Of a DNA stretch of 64,000 nucleotides, positions 8,528 through 16,775 are shown piece by piece. The translations under genes and the position numbers were made by a program. Location of the stretch: contig JAAFJU010000002.1 of NCBI GenBank assembly GCA_013298165.1, forward strand, positions 1 through 64,000. The letters run 5' to 3'. Each line of letters opens with the position of its first letter. The first letter of the stretch is position 1. The notes below the pieces were generated by a model. That model made no database searches and was not told the DNA's origin. It was given only the letters and a program-made list of their open reading frames with translations. This stretch comes from Synechococcales cyanobacterium bin31.maxbin.ball.101. GTDB lineage: Bacteria; Cyanobacteriota; Cyanobacteriia; Leptolyngbyales; Leptolyngbyaceae.

Positions 8528-8968
8528 ATGTTTATCGAACTCCTTGAAAAATTGTTTCCCAACCTGAACGATCGTAACAGTCGTCAGGAAGTGAAAAATC
8601 GTCTACAGCTTGTCCTCGCCCACGATCGATCGGATCTGACGCCCCAAATGATCGAGTCCATGCGGCGCGAGATTTTGGAGGTGGTGTCTAAGTATGTCGA
8701 TCTGGATGCCGATGCAATGGATTTTGCTTTGGAGAATAGCAGTCGCGTGACCTCCTTAGTGGCGAATCTACCGATTATACGGGTGAAGAAGCCGGAGTTT
8801 TATACGGTGAAGGGTGAGGGAATTTCAGAGGAAAGCCCAATGGATGATCTGCCTGAAATTCAAATTGATGAAGCGGCGATCGGGGATTTGCAGCTTGAGT
8901 TAGAGGCGGTGAAGCCGACGAATAGTGAAGTCAGCAGTGAAGTTAAGAGTGAGACTGTAGAATCATGA
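8528..8968 (+). CDS. minE: Cell division topological specificity factor MinE (long acidic tail)
   Basis: Residues 1-100 are a standard MinE: an N-terminal amphipathic segment (FIELLEKLF), then R-x-x-x-K-x-R-L-Q-L-V-L-A-H-D-R (anti-MinCD helix/strand) and the dimerisation domain. MinE stimulates the MinD ATPase and drives oscillation. At 146 residues it is longer than usual; the extra 45 or so residues are rich in Glu, Ser and Val and probably disordered. Its stop overlaps the aroE start (ATGA), indicating translational coupling. Confidence 0.95.
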   Translation: MFIELLEKLFPNLNDRNSRQEVKNRLQLVLAHDRSDLTPQMIESMRREILEVVSKYVDLDADAMDFALENSSRVTSLVANLPIIRVKKPEFYTVKGEGISEESPMDDLPEIQIDEAAIGDLQLELEAVKPTNSEVSSEVKSETVES

Positions 8969-9837
8969 TTTCTGGGAAAACAAGATTGCTCGGCGTGATC
9001 GGACATCCGATCGGTCATTCGTTGTCGCCTGTGATGCACAATGCGGCTTTAGCTCAGATGGCCAGTAGTGATTTTGTTTATGTTGCGTTTCCCATTGCAC
9101 CCGATGATTTGAAAACTGCTGTGTGTGGGTTTGAATCGATCGGCGTTGAAGGCTTTAGCGTCACCATTCCTCATAAACAAGCCATCATGTCAGAGCTTGT
9201 TCATATTAGTGAACTGGCGCAGGCGATCGGTGCGGTGAACACCGTCTGGAAAATGCCCGATGGCTGGCATGGAACCAATACGGATATCACGGGTTTTATT
9301 GCGCCGTTAGTCGAACTCGATTGCGATTGGTCAGAGGTGAATGTTGTTTGCCTGGGTAATGGCGGTGCGGCGCGGGCGATCGTGGCAGGTTGTGCGCAGT
9401 TGGGGGTGCGATCGATTCAAGTCGTTGGCCGATCGGTGGCAAAACTTGAAGAATTTCGGCAGAGTTTTCAATCGATCGATTCAATTCGCGATCGGCTCAG
9501 CATTCACACTTGGGATGCGATCGACAATCTCTTACCGAACGCTGGACTGATTGTGAATACAACGCCGATCGGGATGGCTCCAAATACAGAAGCTTCACCC
9601 CTAACAGCATCGCAGGCGCAGAAGATTCAATCGGGTTCGATCGCTTACGATCTCATCTATACCCCAAGTCCAACGCAGTTTTTGCAACAGGCTCAACAGC
9701 AGGGCGCACAGGTGTTTGACGGGTTGGAGATGTTGGTGCAGCAAGGGGCTGAGGCATTGAAAATCTGGACAGGCAGATCGGAGGTTCCGGTGGCGGTGAT
9801 GCGACGATCGTTGCAAGAAAAGCTAGGGCTACTTTAG
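8965..9837 (+). CDS. aroE: Shikimate 5-dehydrogenase
   Basis: 290 residues. Shikimate-binding SLSPVMHNAAL (19-29), catalytic Lys71 in VTIPHK and Asp107 in GTNTDITGF are present, and the NADPH loop is GNGGAAR (131-137). The enzyme reduces 3-dehydroshikimate in aromatic amino acid and quinone synthesis. The start overlaps the minE stop by four bases (ATGA), so it is expected to be co-translated with minDE. Confidence 0.96.
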   Translation: MISGKTRLLGVIGHPIGHSLSPVMHNAALAQMASSDFVYVAFPIAPDDLKTAVCGFESIGVEGFSVTIPHKQAIMSELVHISELAQAIGAVNTVWKMPDGWHGTNTDITGFIAPLVELDCDWSEVNVVCLGNGGAARAIVAGCAQLGVRSIQVVGRSVAKLEEFRQSFQSIDSIRDRLSIHTWDAIDNLLPNAGLIVNTTPIGMAPNTEASPLTASQAQKIQSGSIAYDLIYTPSPTQFLQQAQQQGAQVFDGLEMLVQQGAEALKIWTGRSEVPVAVMRRSLQEKLGLL

Positions 9838-9896
9838 AGTCTAGAGAGATCCAAGCGAAGGCATTCGTTAACGATTGCGCGATCGGTATTCGTCAA

Positions 9897-10247
9897 CTAC
9901 AAATCAATCTGAGTCAGTGTTTCTTGACTCTCAAGAAACTGCTCCGCTTCCGCCTCAAGCATTTCCACTAACTCCGGATCCATAAATTTGTAATCATCCG
10001 GAATATTTAAAACCTCTAATCGCTTGTAATTTAAAAGCTGTCGGAACTCCGATCGGAGCCGTTGCTGATGCTTCGGCTCCATCACGAAGATGATGTCCGC
10101 CCACTGAATATCTGCTGCCGTCACCGATCGTCTGGCCTTAGGACTGGTGCCTGCCGATCGGACGTTGAGTCCCGGCAGTTTCCGCCAGACGGCTTCTGCG
10201 GTGGGACTACGCCACTGATTACGACTACAAATAAACAGAATGTTCAT
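9897..10247 (-). CDS. Low-molecular-weight protein-tyrosine-phosphatase-like protein
   Basis: 116 residues. The P-loop is at the extreme N-terminus: ILFICSRNQWRSPTAE, with Cys7-x5-Arg13-Ser intact. The second Cys usual in classical LMW phosphatases (CxGNxCRS) is Trp12, and the general-acid loop is altered (DDYKFMDPEL instead of DPY). This shortened subgroup occurs in many bacteria and is annotated as protein tyrosine phosphatase; activity is inferred from the intact C-x5-R. It ends the minus-strand pair whose upstream neighbour is the PvuII-type methylase, 5 bases away. Confidence 0.8.
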   Translation of the reverse strand: MNILFICSRNQWRSPTAEAVWRKLPGLNVRSAGTSPKARRSVTAADIQWADIIFVMEPKHQQRLRSEFRQLLNYKRLEVLNIPDDYKFMDPELVEMLEAEAEQFLESQETLTQIDL

Positions 10248-10252
10248 ACTTT

Positions 10253-11302
10253 CTATTTCCTGAGTTTCTCGAATAACTGAAGTTGTCGATTGGGGGATTC
10301 AATCATGACAGGCTGATTAAACAAGATGCGCTGATAGATTTCCATCCAGTCTTCACTGGAATCTTGATCGGATAAAAACCGAAATGAGGAAGCAGCTAAA
10401 TATTGTCGATCGGATTCAAAGGCTAGCCAATGACGTTTTTCAATATCTGCGATCGATCCTGTTGTATTCGATCCCGCAAAAATATCTAAAACCACATCTC
10501 CAGGATCTGTTAAAAATCGAATAAAAAACTCCGGTAACTTACTGGGAAAGCGGGCTGGATGGGGTTTAATATCGAGTGCTTTACAGGCTCGAAGATATAG
10601 ACTATTGGATTCTGAATTGGAAATTTGCAGTAGATTAGAGGGGATTGCACCTCCATTATTCTTACTGAAATTAGCACTGATGTCATGCCCAGAAGGGCGT
10701 TTCTTCGGGTCGTAAAACTTCTCTGGATCGTCCAAGAGCTTTTTCATTCGATCGCTATACTCTGTCAAAACGTTCGTTACATCAGACTTCGGAAATTCAG
10801 ATTTACTAAACCACCAAACCGTATTTACAGAATCTTTGGCTCGAATTTTACGCTTGTTCACCCACTCGATCGGACTCGGTAATTTGGAAGGATTAAACCA
10901 ATAGAAATCCTCAGCTAAAAAGAATCCGATCTCGTCACAAAAGTGAATTGGAATACGAAAATTATATAAACTACGGACAGGCTTACCCTTCTCATAGGCC
11001 CCACCTAAATCCAACACAAAACTTCCATCAGGCTTCAACTTCTGATAGACAACTGTCGCAAATTCACTCAACCATTGCACATAGTTTGCTTGATTTTGAT
11101 TGCCATACTCCTTTTCCCGCTGGAGTGCAAAGGGCGGACTTGTTAATACCAAATTAATACTCTCATCCGGAAGCTTCTTCAATAATGCCAAAGAATCTCC
11201 CAGATAAGCCGCACCCAACTGCGTCCGATAGGCAGGTGCTACACCGATTTTGTTGAGGTCGATCGGGAAATCAATCTGCAATGGAAGGGTCTGGGTAGGC
11301 AT
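10253..11302 (-). CDS. pvuIIM-like: PvuII-type DNA (cytosine-N4) methyltransferase
   Basis: 349 residues with beta-class motif order: catalytic motif IV TSPPF at residues 54-58 comes first, and the AdoMet-binding motif FAGSNTTG (275-282) lies near the C-terminus. Long stretches (FYWFNPSKLPSPIEWVNKRK, NTVWWFSK, NLLQISNSES, HPARFP-KLPEFFIR) match what I recall of M.PvuII, which makes N4-methylcytosine in CAGCTG. It is divergent from the controller and endonuclease genes, the same arrangement as the PvuII system, and has probable operator boxes in the spacer. Specificity for CAGCTG is inferred from similarity. Confidence 0.93.
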   Translation of the reverse strand: MPTQTLPLQIDFPIDLNKIGVAPAYRTQLGAAYLGDSLALLKKLPDESINLVLTSPPFALQREKEYGNQNQANYVQWLSEFATVVYQKLKPDGSFVLDLGGAYEKGKPVRSLYNFRIPIHFCDEIGFFLAEDFYWFNPSKLPSPIEWVNKRKIRAKDSVNTVWWFSKSEFPKSDVTNVLTEYSDRMKKLLDDPEKFYDPKKRPSGHDISANFSKNNGGAIPSNLLQISNSESNSLYLRACKALDIKPHPARFPSKLPEFFIRFLTDPGDVVLDIFAGSNTTGSIADIEKRHWLAFESDRQYLAASSFRFLSDQDSSEDWMEIYQRILFNQPVMIESPNRQLQLFEKLRK

Positions 11303-11319
11303 ATCTTCTCCAAAATGCT

Positions 11320-11363
11320 ACTTATAGGCTGTAGACCTATAGTCATCATTTTTTAATTATAAG
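11320..11363 (+). promoter_or_regulatory. C-box operator pair and controller promoter of the PvuII-type system
   Basis: Between the divergent methylase (start 11302) and controller (start 11389) lies CTTATAGGC-TGTAG-ACCTATAGTC (11320-11344): two adjacent imperfect palindromes around TATAG, joined by TGTAG, like the tandem C-boxes of PvuII-group controllers. A -10-like TATAAG follows at 11358-11363. In known systems C protein dimers bind here to activate then repress the C-R transcript, delaying endonuclease synthesis. Confidence 0.75.
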
Positions 11364-11388
11364 ATGTGATGTCCAATTTTTAAAACCT

Positions 11389-11610
11389 GTGTTGTCCAAC
11401 GCTCGAACTCTATTTGCAAAGCGATTGAAAGAGCTTCGTCAATCCAGAGGATTCTCCCAGGAGTCCCTGGCCGATCGTGCTGGTTTACATCGAACCTATG
11501 TTGGTTCGGTTGAGCGGGCAGAGCGCAATGTTTCGATCGACAATATGGAACGAATTGCTCAGGCACTAGAGGTTGACATTGCTGAACTTCTACGGAGCGA
11601 TCGTGAATGA
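11389..11610 (+). CDS. pvuIIC-like: Controller (C) protein of the restriction-modification system
   Basis: 73 residues. It is an all-helical HTH_3/Xre protein: [51 protein letters not shown]. The [14 protein letters not shown] recognition segment is typical of restriction controllers. The start is GTG 11389 or the adjacent TTG 11392; there is no ATG, so the exact start is uncertain. It overlaps the endonuclease start by four bases (ATGA), so C and R are translationally coupled. It should autoregulate through the boxes at 11320-11344. Confidence 0.92.
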   Translation: MLSNARTLFAKRLKELRQSRGFSQESLADRAGLHRTYVGSVERAERNVSIDNMERIAQALEVDIAELLRSDRE

Positions 11611-12104
11611 ATTCTCATCCAGATAAAGTGATTCTTGACGAACTCTTTCCCTATATCCAGCGGTATCAAGATTTAGCCTTAAAACATGGCATTAATGATA
11701 TTTTTCAAGATAATGGTGGGAAAATTTTACAGGTATTACTGACGATCGGTTTAGAAAATATTCCAGGTCGGGAAGGTAATGATGCAAAAGATTCAGAAGG
11801 CAATGAATTCGAACTAAAATCTCTTAATATTGCTTTAACTAAGAGTTTCTCAACGCACCATCATATTAATCCTCGAATTATTGAGAAATACCGTCAGGTT
11901 GATTGGATCTTTGCAGTCTATCGGGGAATTAATCTTCTATCCATATATAAGCTGACACCTGTTGCTTTGGAATATTTCTATCAACGCTGGGAAGAAAAGT
12001 GGCATGAGAATGGTGGTAAAGATATCAACAACCCTAAAATTCCACTCAAATATGTGACGGAAAATGGAGAAATGCTGTACTCGGCTGATATAGGTTTGAC
12101 ATAG
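11607..12104 (+). CDS. pvuIIR-like: PvuII-type restriction endonuclease
   Basis: 165 residues, very like R.PvuII (157 residues): [41 protein letters not shown] and [13 protein letters not shown] are shared. The active-site residues fall at Asp59, Glu69 and Lys71, one position shifted from PvuII Asp58-Glu68-Lys70, and the FSTHHH segment that reads the CAGCTG site is intact. The reading frame is complete, so the enzyme is probably active. The C-terminus is about seven residues longer because the frame runs into an 11-bp tandem repeat that supplies the stop codon. Confidence 0.95.
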   Translation: MNSHPDKVILDELFPYIQRYQDLALKHGINDIFQDNGGKILQVLLTIGLENIPGREGNDAKDSEGNEFELKSLNIALTKSFSTHHHINPRIIEKYRQVDWIFAVYRGINLLSIYKLTPVALEYFYQRWEEKWHENGGKDINNPKIPLKYVTENGEMLYSADIGLT

Positions 12105-12133
12105 GTTTGACATAGGTTTGACATAGGTTTGAC
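12090..12133 (+). repeat. Four tandem copies of an 11-bp repeat between the endonuclease and menD
   Basis: ATAGGTTTGAC is repeated four times without interruption at 12090, 12101, 12112 and 12123. The endonuclease stop codon (TAG, 12102-12104) is in the second copy and a possible TTG start of menD (12129) is in the fourth. The unit is not a multiple of three, so gain or loss of copies shifts frames but not the endonuclease stop. Confidence 0.95.
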
Positions 12134-12137
12134 AGAG

Positions 12138-13868
12138 ATGACACTTGATTTTCGCAATCTCAATACGCTGTGGGCTTCTGTTCTGGTCGAAACGCTTGTG
12201 CGCTGTGGCTTAAAAACAGCGATCGTTTGTCCTGGATCTCGGTCTGCGCCATTGACGATCGCCTTTGCCCAGCACCCAGATATTGATGCCATTCCTGTTT
12301 TGGATGAACGATCGGCGAGTTTTTTTGCGCTGGGCATTGCGAAACAAACCCATCGGCCTGTGGTCTTAGTCTGCACATCAGGAACCGCAGGCGCGAACTT
12401 TTATCCAGCAGTGATCGAGGCGAGAGAAAGCCGAGTGCCGCTTCTTGTCTTGACCGCAGACCGACCGCTAGAGTTGCGTGACTGTAACGCAGGCCAAGCG
12501 ATCGATCAACAAAAACTATTCGGTGATTTTGTTAATTACTATTGTGAATTAGCTATTCCTGAATTAGATCTGTTGCGTTTACAGTATCTCCGTCAGCGAA
12601 TCGCTCAGTGCTATCAACATTGTCTCTATCCATCATTGGGTTCTGTTCATATCAATGTTCCGTTGCGTGATCCATTGGTGCCGATCGAAGATCCTGCTGT
12701 GATGGATTGGTGCGATCGAATTCCTGCTGATTTCTTCGATCATTTAAACGTACTTGTCAGACCTACGCTTTCCCAGGTTGCGAACCTTCCACCGACAAAC
12801 CGGGGACTCATTATTGCAGGTGTCGCGCAACCGGAAAATCCGGCAAACTATGCCGCTGCGATCGCTAAGATTGTAAATATCACAGGCTTCCCAGTCTTAG
12901 CAGAAGCCATGTCTCCTATTCGTAATTATGTTCATCTTTACGATCGCAACCTTGTTTCAACTTACGATACAATTTTACGTAACTCAGAATTTGCCCAAAC
13001 CCTAAAACCTGATTTTATTCTTCGTATTGGCGAAATGCCCACGAGTAAAGTTCTACGGCAATGGCTTGAAGCCAATACTATTGAAACCTGGATTGTGGAT
13101 GAATGCGATCGGTCTCTCGACGCACTCCATGGCAAAACACGAAATGTTCTCACCTCTGTTGTAGCCTTTGCGAATACATTAGAAAAGCCATTGAAAACTC
13201 AGGATTCAGCATACTGTGAAGCTTGGGAGTCGGCTGAAACTCAGGTGCGCGGGACGATCGATCGGCTCCTACAATCGGAATCTAATCTCTTTGAGGGTAA
13301 AGTCTCTTGGCTGCTATCTCAGATTTTGCCTCCCAATACACCGATGTTTATTTCCAATAGTATGCCTGTGCGCGACATGGAATACTTTTGGAAACCAAAC
13401 GATCGGGCATGCCAACCCTACATTAATCGCGGTGCTAACGGTATTGATGGTTCATTGTCTACGGCACTAGGCATAGCCCACCAAAACCAGTCGGTGGTTA
13501 TGTTGACGGGGGATCTGTCGCTATTACATGACACCAATGGCTTTTTAATTCGATCGCACTTTCAAGGGCATTTAACAATCGTGCTGTTGAATAACAATGG
13601 GGGTGGCATTTTTGGAATGCTGCCGATCGCCCAATTCAATCCACCGTTTGAAGAGTTTTTCTCCACGCCTCAAAACATTGATTTTGAACAGCTCTGCAAA
13701 ACCTATCAAGTCGAGTATGAATTAATCAATGATTGGACAGAGTTGTCTGATCGCCTACAAACCCTTCCCAGTCAAGGAATTCGAGTTTTGGAATTGACGT
13801 GCGATCGGGTCTTCGATGCCAATTGGCGTAAGGAAAATTTTAGGACGATCGCGCTAAAACCAGGCTAG
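12138..13868 (+). CDS. menD: 2-succinyl-5-enolpyruvyl-6-hydroxy-3-cyclohexene-1-carboxylate synthase
   Basis: About 576 residues, a full-length ThDP enzyme. It has CPGSRSAPLT near the N-terminus, DERSASFFALG with the conserved Glu that activates ThDP, TSGTAGANFYPAV, and the C-terminal cofactor motif GDLSLLHD...NNNGGGIFG. MenD makes SEPHCHC from isochorismate and 2-oxoglutarate for phylloquinone, the A1 cofactor of photosystem I. ATG 12138 is preferred; a TTG three codons upstream lies in the tandem repeat. Its promoter must be in or upstream of that repeat, so it may be read through from the restriction genes. Confidence 0.96.
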   Translation: MTLDFRNLNTLWASVLVETLVRCGLKTAIVCPGSRSAPLTIAFAQHPDIDAIPVLDERSASFFALGIAKQTHRPVVLVCTSGTAGANFYPAVIEARESRVPLLVLTADRPLELRDCNAGQAIDQQKLFGDFVNYYCELAIPELDLLRLQYLRQRIAQCYQHCLYPSLGSVHINVPLRDPLVPIEDPAVMDWCDRIPADFFDHLNVLVRPTLSQVANLPPTNRGLIIAGVAQPENPANYAAAIAKIVNITGFPVLAEAMSPIRNYVHLYDRNLVSTYDTILRNSEFAQTLKPDFILRIGEMPTSKVLRQWLEANTIETWIVDECDRSLDALHGKTRNVLTSVVAFANTLEKPLKTQDSAYCEAWESAETQVRGTIDRLLQSESNLFEGKVSWLLSQILPPNTPMFISNSMPVRDMEYFWKPNDRACQPYINRGANGIDGSLSTALGIAHQNQSVVMLTGDLSLLHDTNGFLIRSHFQGHLTIVLLNNNGGGIFGMLPIAQFNPPFEEFFSTPQNIDFEQLCKTYQVEYELINDWTELSDRLQTLPSQGIRVLELTCDRVFDANWRKENFRTIALKPG

Positions 13869-13908
13869 TTTCGCTATGATTTAGATATCATTTTGTAGGA
13901 CATTGACT

Positions 13909-14295
13909 ATGACGATCGATTTGGCTTGCCTGTTGGTGTTGGCGTTGTGGTCTTTGGTGTTGAACCACGCCCCTGCGATCGGAAGGATGAGAACCTTAGG
14001 GCTGGCCTGGGGTGCGGGAAACCGGGAAGAGACGCCGATGGTGGCGGACTGGATTGGGAGAGCCGATCGGGCACAGCGGAATCACCACGATAATTTGCCG
14101 ATGTTGGCGATCGTCATTTTAATTGCCCACGTGACGGGAAAACATAATGAAGTGACGGCGATCGCGTCCGTAGTGATGGTGGTGGCGCGCATTGCCCATA
14201 GTTTGGTCTACATTGCGGGGATGTCGGTGCGGCCTTTGGCTTACTTGCTCTCGATCGTGGCGATGATTGCGATCGTGCGACAAATTCTATTCTAA
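13909..14295 (+). CDS. MAPEG-family membrane protein
   Basis: About 128 residues with four hydrophobic segments. The pattern WGAGNRE...ADRAQRNHHDNLPMLAIVILIAH...ARIAHSLVYIAG is the MAPEG (membrane-associated eicosanoid and glutathione metabolism) signature, including the R-x-x-R-x-x-x-N-x-x-E/D-x-x-P segment. Bacterial members may have glutathione transferase or peroxidase activity, but substrate is unknown. ATG 13909 is preceded by GTAGGA at a suitable distance. Confidence 0.85.
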   Translation: MTIDLACLLVLALWSLVLNHAPAIGRMRTLGLAWGAGNREETPMVADWIGRADRAQRNHHDNLPMLAIVILIAHVTGKHNEVTAIASVVMVVARIAHSLVYIAGMSVRPLAYLLSIVAMIAIVRQILF

Positions 14296-14319
14296 AGCTC
14301 ACAGGCTTTACTCCACAGT

Positions 14320-14351
14320 CCTCCAAACACGTCGTACTGACGGTTTGGAGG
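14320..14351. terminator. Hairpin between convergent genes
   Basis: CCTCCAAAC (14320-14328) pairs with GTTTGGAGG (14343-14351) around a 14-base loop. There is no U-tract on either side, so termination is possible but not certain. It sits midway between the MAPEG and lipoprotein stops. Confidence 0.45.
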
Positions 14352-14385
14352 AGAGCGCCATCTATTATGAATTAAGGAACTGCCC

Positions 14386-14931
14386 TTACTTCTTCTCAAC
14401 GCCGCAATAGGTATTGAACTCAGTGGCGACTGCCTTTTCATCTTTATCGATCGTCTCTAGGGCTGCTGCCGATTTCTGCAAGTCCTTGAGAGAAGATTCG
14501 ATCAGTTTTTTGCCCGCTTCATTGGCTTCCACCGTCGTGAACTTGCCCAGGATATCGGCAATTTCGGTCAACGATTTAGAAGCGCCAGAGTAGATGGTCG
14601 CTGCCCGATCGCGGTAGCCCACGAGCTTTTCATCTTTTAGGTCAACGGCCTTGACGCTGGTGACGAAGCCGTCCAGTTCTCCCACGAGGGTCTTCACTTT
14701 CTCAGACCCTTGCTTTGAAACTTTGCGGAAATCTTCAATGGTTTTGACCTTGCCGCCTTGGGGACTCATTTCCTTACCCACTTCCTCGAACTTCTTACCG
14801 AGTCCAGACGCTTTGTTGATCTGGCTAGAAAGCGCATTACATTGAGCCACCTTGGTGGGACCACAGGCCGTTAGAGTAGACCCGGCAAAGGTGACAACAG
14901 CGAGAGTTTGGACGATCGAGCGGATTTTCAT
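14386..14931 (-). CDS. Cyanobacterial lipoprotein of unknown function (copy A)
   Basis: 181 residues. The signal peptide ends in the lipobox LTAC at about residue 23, so the mature protein should be lipid-anchored. The rest is helical, charged and periplasmic, starting VAQCNALSSQINKASGLGKKFEEV and containing DEKLVGYRDRAATIYSGASKSL, then a late Cys in TYCGVEKK. The second lipoprotein at 18427-19149 shares QCN-L...IN, a K-L-(I/V)-G-(Y/V) segment and a C-terminal Cys, indicating paralogues. The two bracket a tandem ATPase pair on the same strand. No function is known. Confidence 0.75.
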   Translation of the reverse strand: MKIRSIVQTLAVVTFAGSTLTACGPTKVAQCNALSSQINKASGLGKKFEEVGKEMSPQGGKVKTIEDFRKVSKQGSEKVKTLVGELDGFVTSVKAVDLKDEKLVGYRDRAATIYSGASKSLTEIADILGKFTTVEANEAGKKLIESSLKDLQKSAAALETIDKDEKAVATEFNTYCGVEKK

Positions 14932-15129
14932 GAGTTCATTACCATGGCTTGACGAGTGATGAAGGCGCAGGGACTCTCTGAGATTCAGTGAGTCCTTGTA
15001 AAATTCTCCTTTAGAGAAAGAGTACCCCTACTATTGATGATCATATCGTAGGGATTTGAAATCCTCCGTAGGGAGTATTCATCTTACTTTATATTCTAAA
15101 ACTTAGAATTTCATCGCTCACGCTCGGAC

Positions 15130-16680
15130 TCATGCTCGGACGATTGTAATGCTTCTTCCTTGGGGGCTAGTCGCGAGTTCCGTAGAGGCTCGATCGGCGA
15201 TCGGCTCGGCATTGGCGCGTCGATCGAAAATCACCAGCCAACCTGAATCTAAGTCTAATCGTGCTAAATAGCCATCCAATTGGTCTAACCCTGCTGTCTT
15301 TGGATCAGCGCTTTTATCTCGCCAAACTTTCAATTCAATTCCCAGGGTCACATCTCCATATTGCAGACATAAATCCATTCGATCGCGTCCGATCGCATAT
15401 TCCCGTTCCAATCTGCCACCGCCATTAATCACCCGGTGCAAGAATGCCATCAAAACCAAATGAGGCGCGATTTCATGGTAAGCCGCACTATTTAACAGAG
15501 CTTCTCCATGTTGCCGCCAAAAGTTTAAGAATGCCGTCAGGAGAGCCTCAGTATTCAGCGGCCCATCACCATTGAGCCAAGTGGGGCTAATGTGCGGCAA
15601 GCTGTCCTGTGGACCTTGTGCCAAAACTCGGGGCAGAACTTCTCGGTAAATGGGATTTGCGATCGTCATTCCACCTGCGGGATCCCGTTTGAGTAAGCCG
15701 AGGTCAATGAGATATTGCCGATCGTCATTGGAGGTTTCGCCTAGCGATCGTCCCGCCAACATGGGTTCGATGATGGCTTTGACCCGATTCTCTCTTAATC
15801 GTTCGGCAAGGCTATCGAGGTGCGTGTCTTGACGACGAATGAGAATTTCTTTGGCTTGATTGATATGGTCGGGTGTGATTGCAATGGTGGGGTCTTCCAC
15901 GAGTTCTTCAACGATTTCTTTGGCGATCGCATTGACGAGCCAGGGCTGTCCTTGGGTTAGGTCAAAGGCCAGATTGACGGCATGATCAGTAAAAACTTGT
16001 CCGGTGTCGCTGGTGTGTTGTTGATAGAGTTCTCTAACTTCGTCTAAATTGAAATTTCGGAGTGTAATCGATTTTGCTTTGATATTAAAAGGGCTAGCAG
16101 TATTGAGTCGTTCGCTGCCACCAGATGCCACTTTGTAATCCCGCACATCTCGTAATCCGATGAGTCCGATCGATTGAGGAAATCCGTCGGGTCGGTTTGG
16201 AAAGCCACTCCGAAGCTGTCTCAGGACTGAAATTAGGGCTTCATCTTGTAAGGCATCAATTTCATCGATCAGTAATACCAGAGGCTTAGGTAGACTTCTT
16301 GCCCAATCTGCCAAGCCACCTTGAATCCTGGCCCCCGCAGCGGTATCACTCCATGTGGGAGGATGGTATTCCATGGGTAGTTCATATTGTGCCGATTGAC
16401 GCCAACTGTCCAGGATTGCGGCTTCTGCCTGCCCTGGATTATGTCGAAAGGCAGCACCCACCTCAGTGGAGACGATCAATGCGATATATTGACCGCTTTC
16501 CGTCAAACTTTTCGCCAGTGCTAACATGGCAGTGGTTTTGCCTGTTTGTCTTGGGGCGTGGAAGACAAAATAATTTTGCTGGGCGATCAGGCGCGTCAAG
16601 CTCGGGAGCCGATCGCCCGTGGGGAGCATATAGTGAATGTCGGATTTACAAGGTCCGGCGGTGTTAAACCAGCGTTGCAT
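15130..16680 (-). CDS. AAA-like ATPase with C-terminal PD-(D/E)XK nuclease-like domain (copy A)
   Basis: 516 residues. Walker A APRQTGKT (42-49) and Walker B LVLLIDEID (134-142) are intact in the N-terminal ATPase domain. A helical lid region (250-340) and a winged-helix-like segment with MTIANPIYREVLPRVL follow. The C-terminus reads GRDRMDLCLQYGDVTLGIELKVW: Asp436, Glu449 and Lys451 fit the PD-(D/E)XK active site of the DUF1703/PDDEXK_9 group. Similar ATP-binding proteins are common in cyanobacteria without known role; defence or signalling is possible. A close paralogue of identical length lies 95 bases upstream in the same orientation. Confidence 0.85.
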   Translation of the reverse strand: MQRWFNTAGPCKSDIHYMLPTGDRLPSLTRLIAQQNYFVFHAPRQTGKTTAMLALAKSLTESGQYIALIVSTEVGAAFRHNPGQAEAAILDSWRQSAQYELPMEYHPPTWSDTAAGARIQGGLADWARSLPKPLVLLIDEIDALQDEALISVLRQLRSGFPNRPDGFPQSIGLIGLRDVRDYKVASGGSERLNTASPFNIKAKSITLRNFNLDEVRELYQQHTSDTGQVFTDHAVNLAFDLTQGQPWLVNAIAKEIVEELVEDPTIAITPDHINQAKEILIRRQDTHLDSLAERLRENRVKAIIEPMLAGRSLGETSNDDRQYLIDLGLLKRDPAGGMTIANPIYREVLPRVLAQGPQDSLPHISPTWLNGDGPLNTEALLTAFLNFWRQHGEALLNSAAYHEIAPHLVLMAFLHRVINGGGRLEREYAIGRDRMDLCLQYGDVTLGIELKVWRDKSADPKTAGLDQLDGYLARLDLDSGWLVIFDRRANAEPIADRASTELATSPQGRSITIVRA

Positions 16681-16775
16681 TGTAGGGGAGGTTGAGGGGA
16701 TGGGTCTCTACAGATTCTATACGTTATTCGTCCTCAGTTCAGTTCTTGAGTCGTTTCAGACTAATCAAGCATCGT

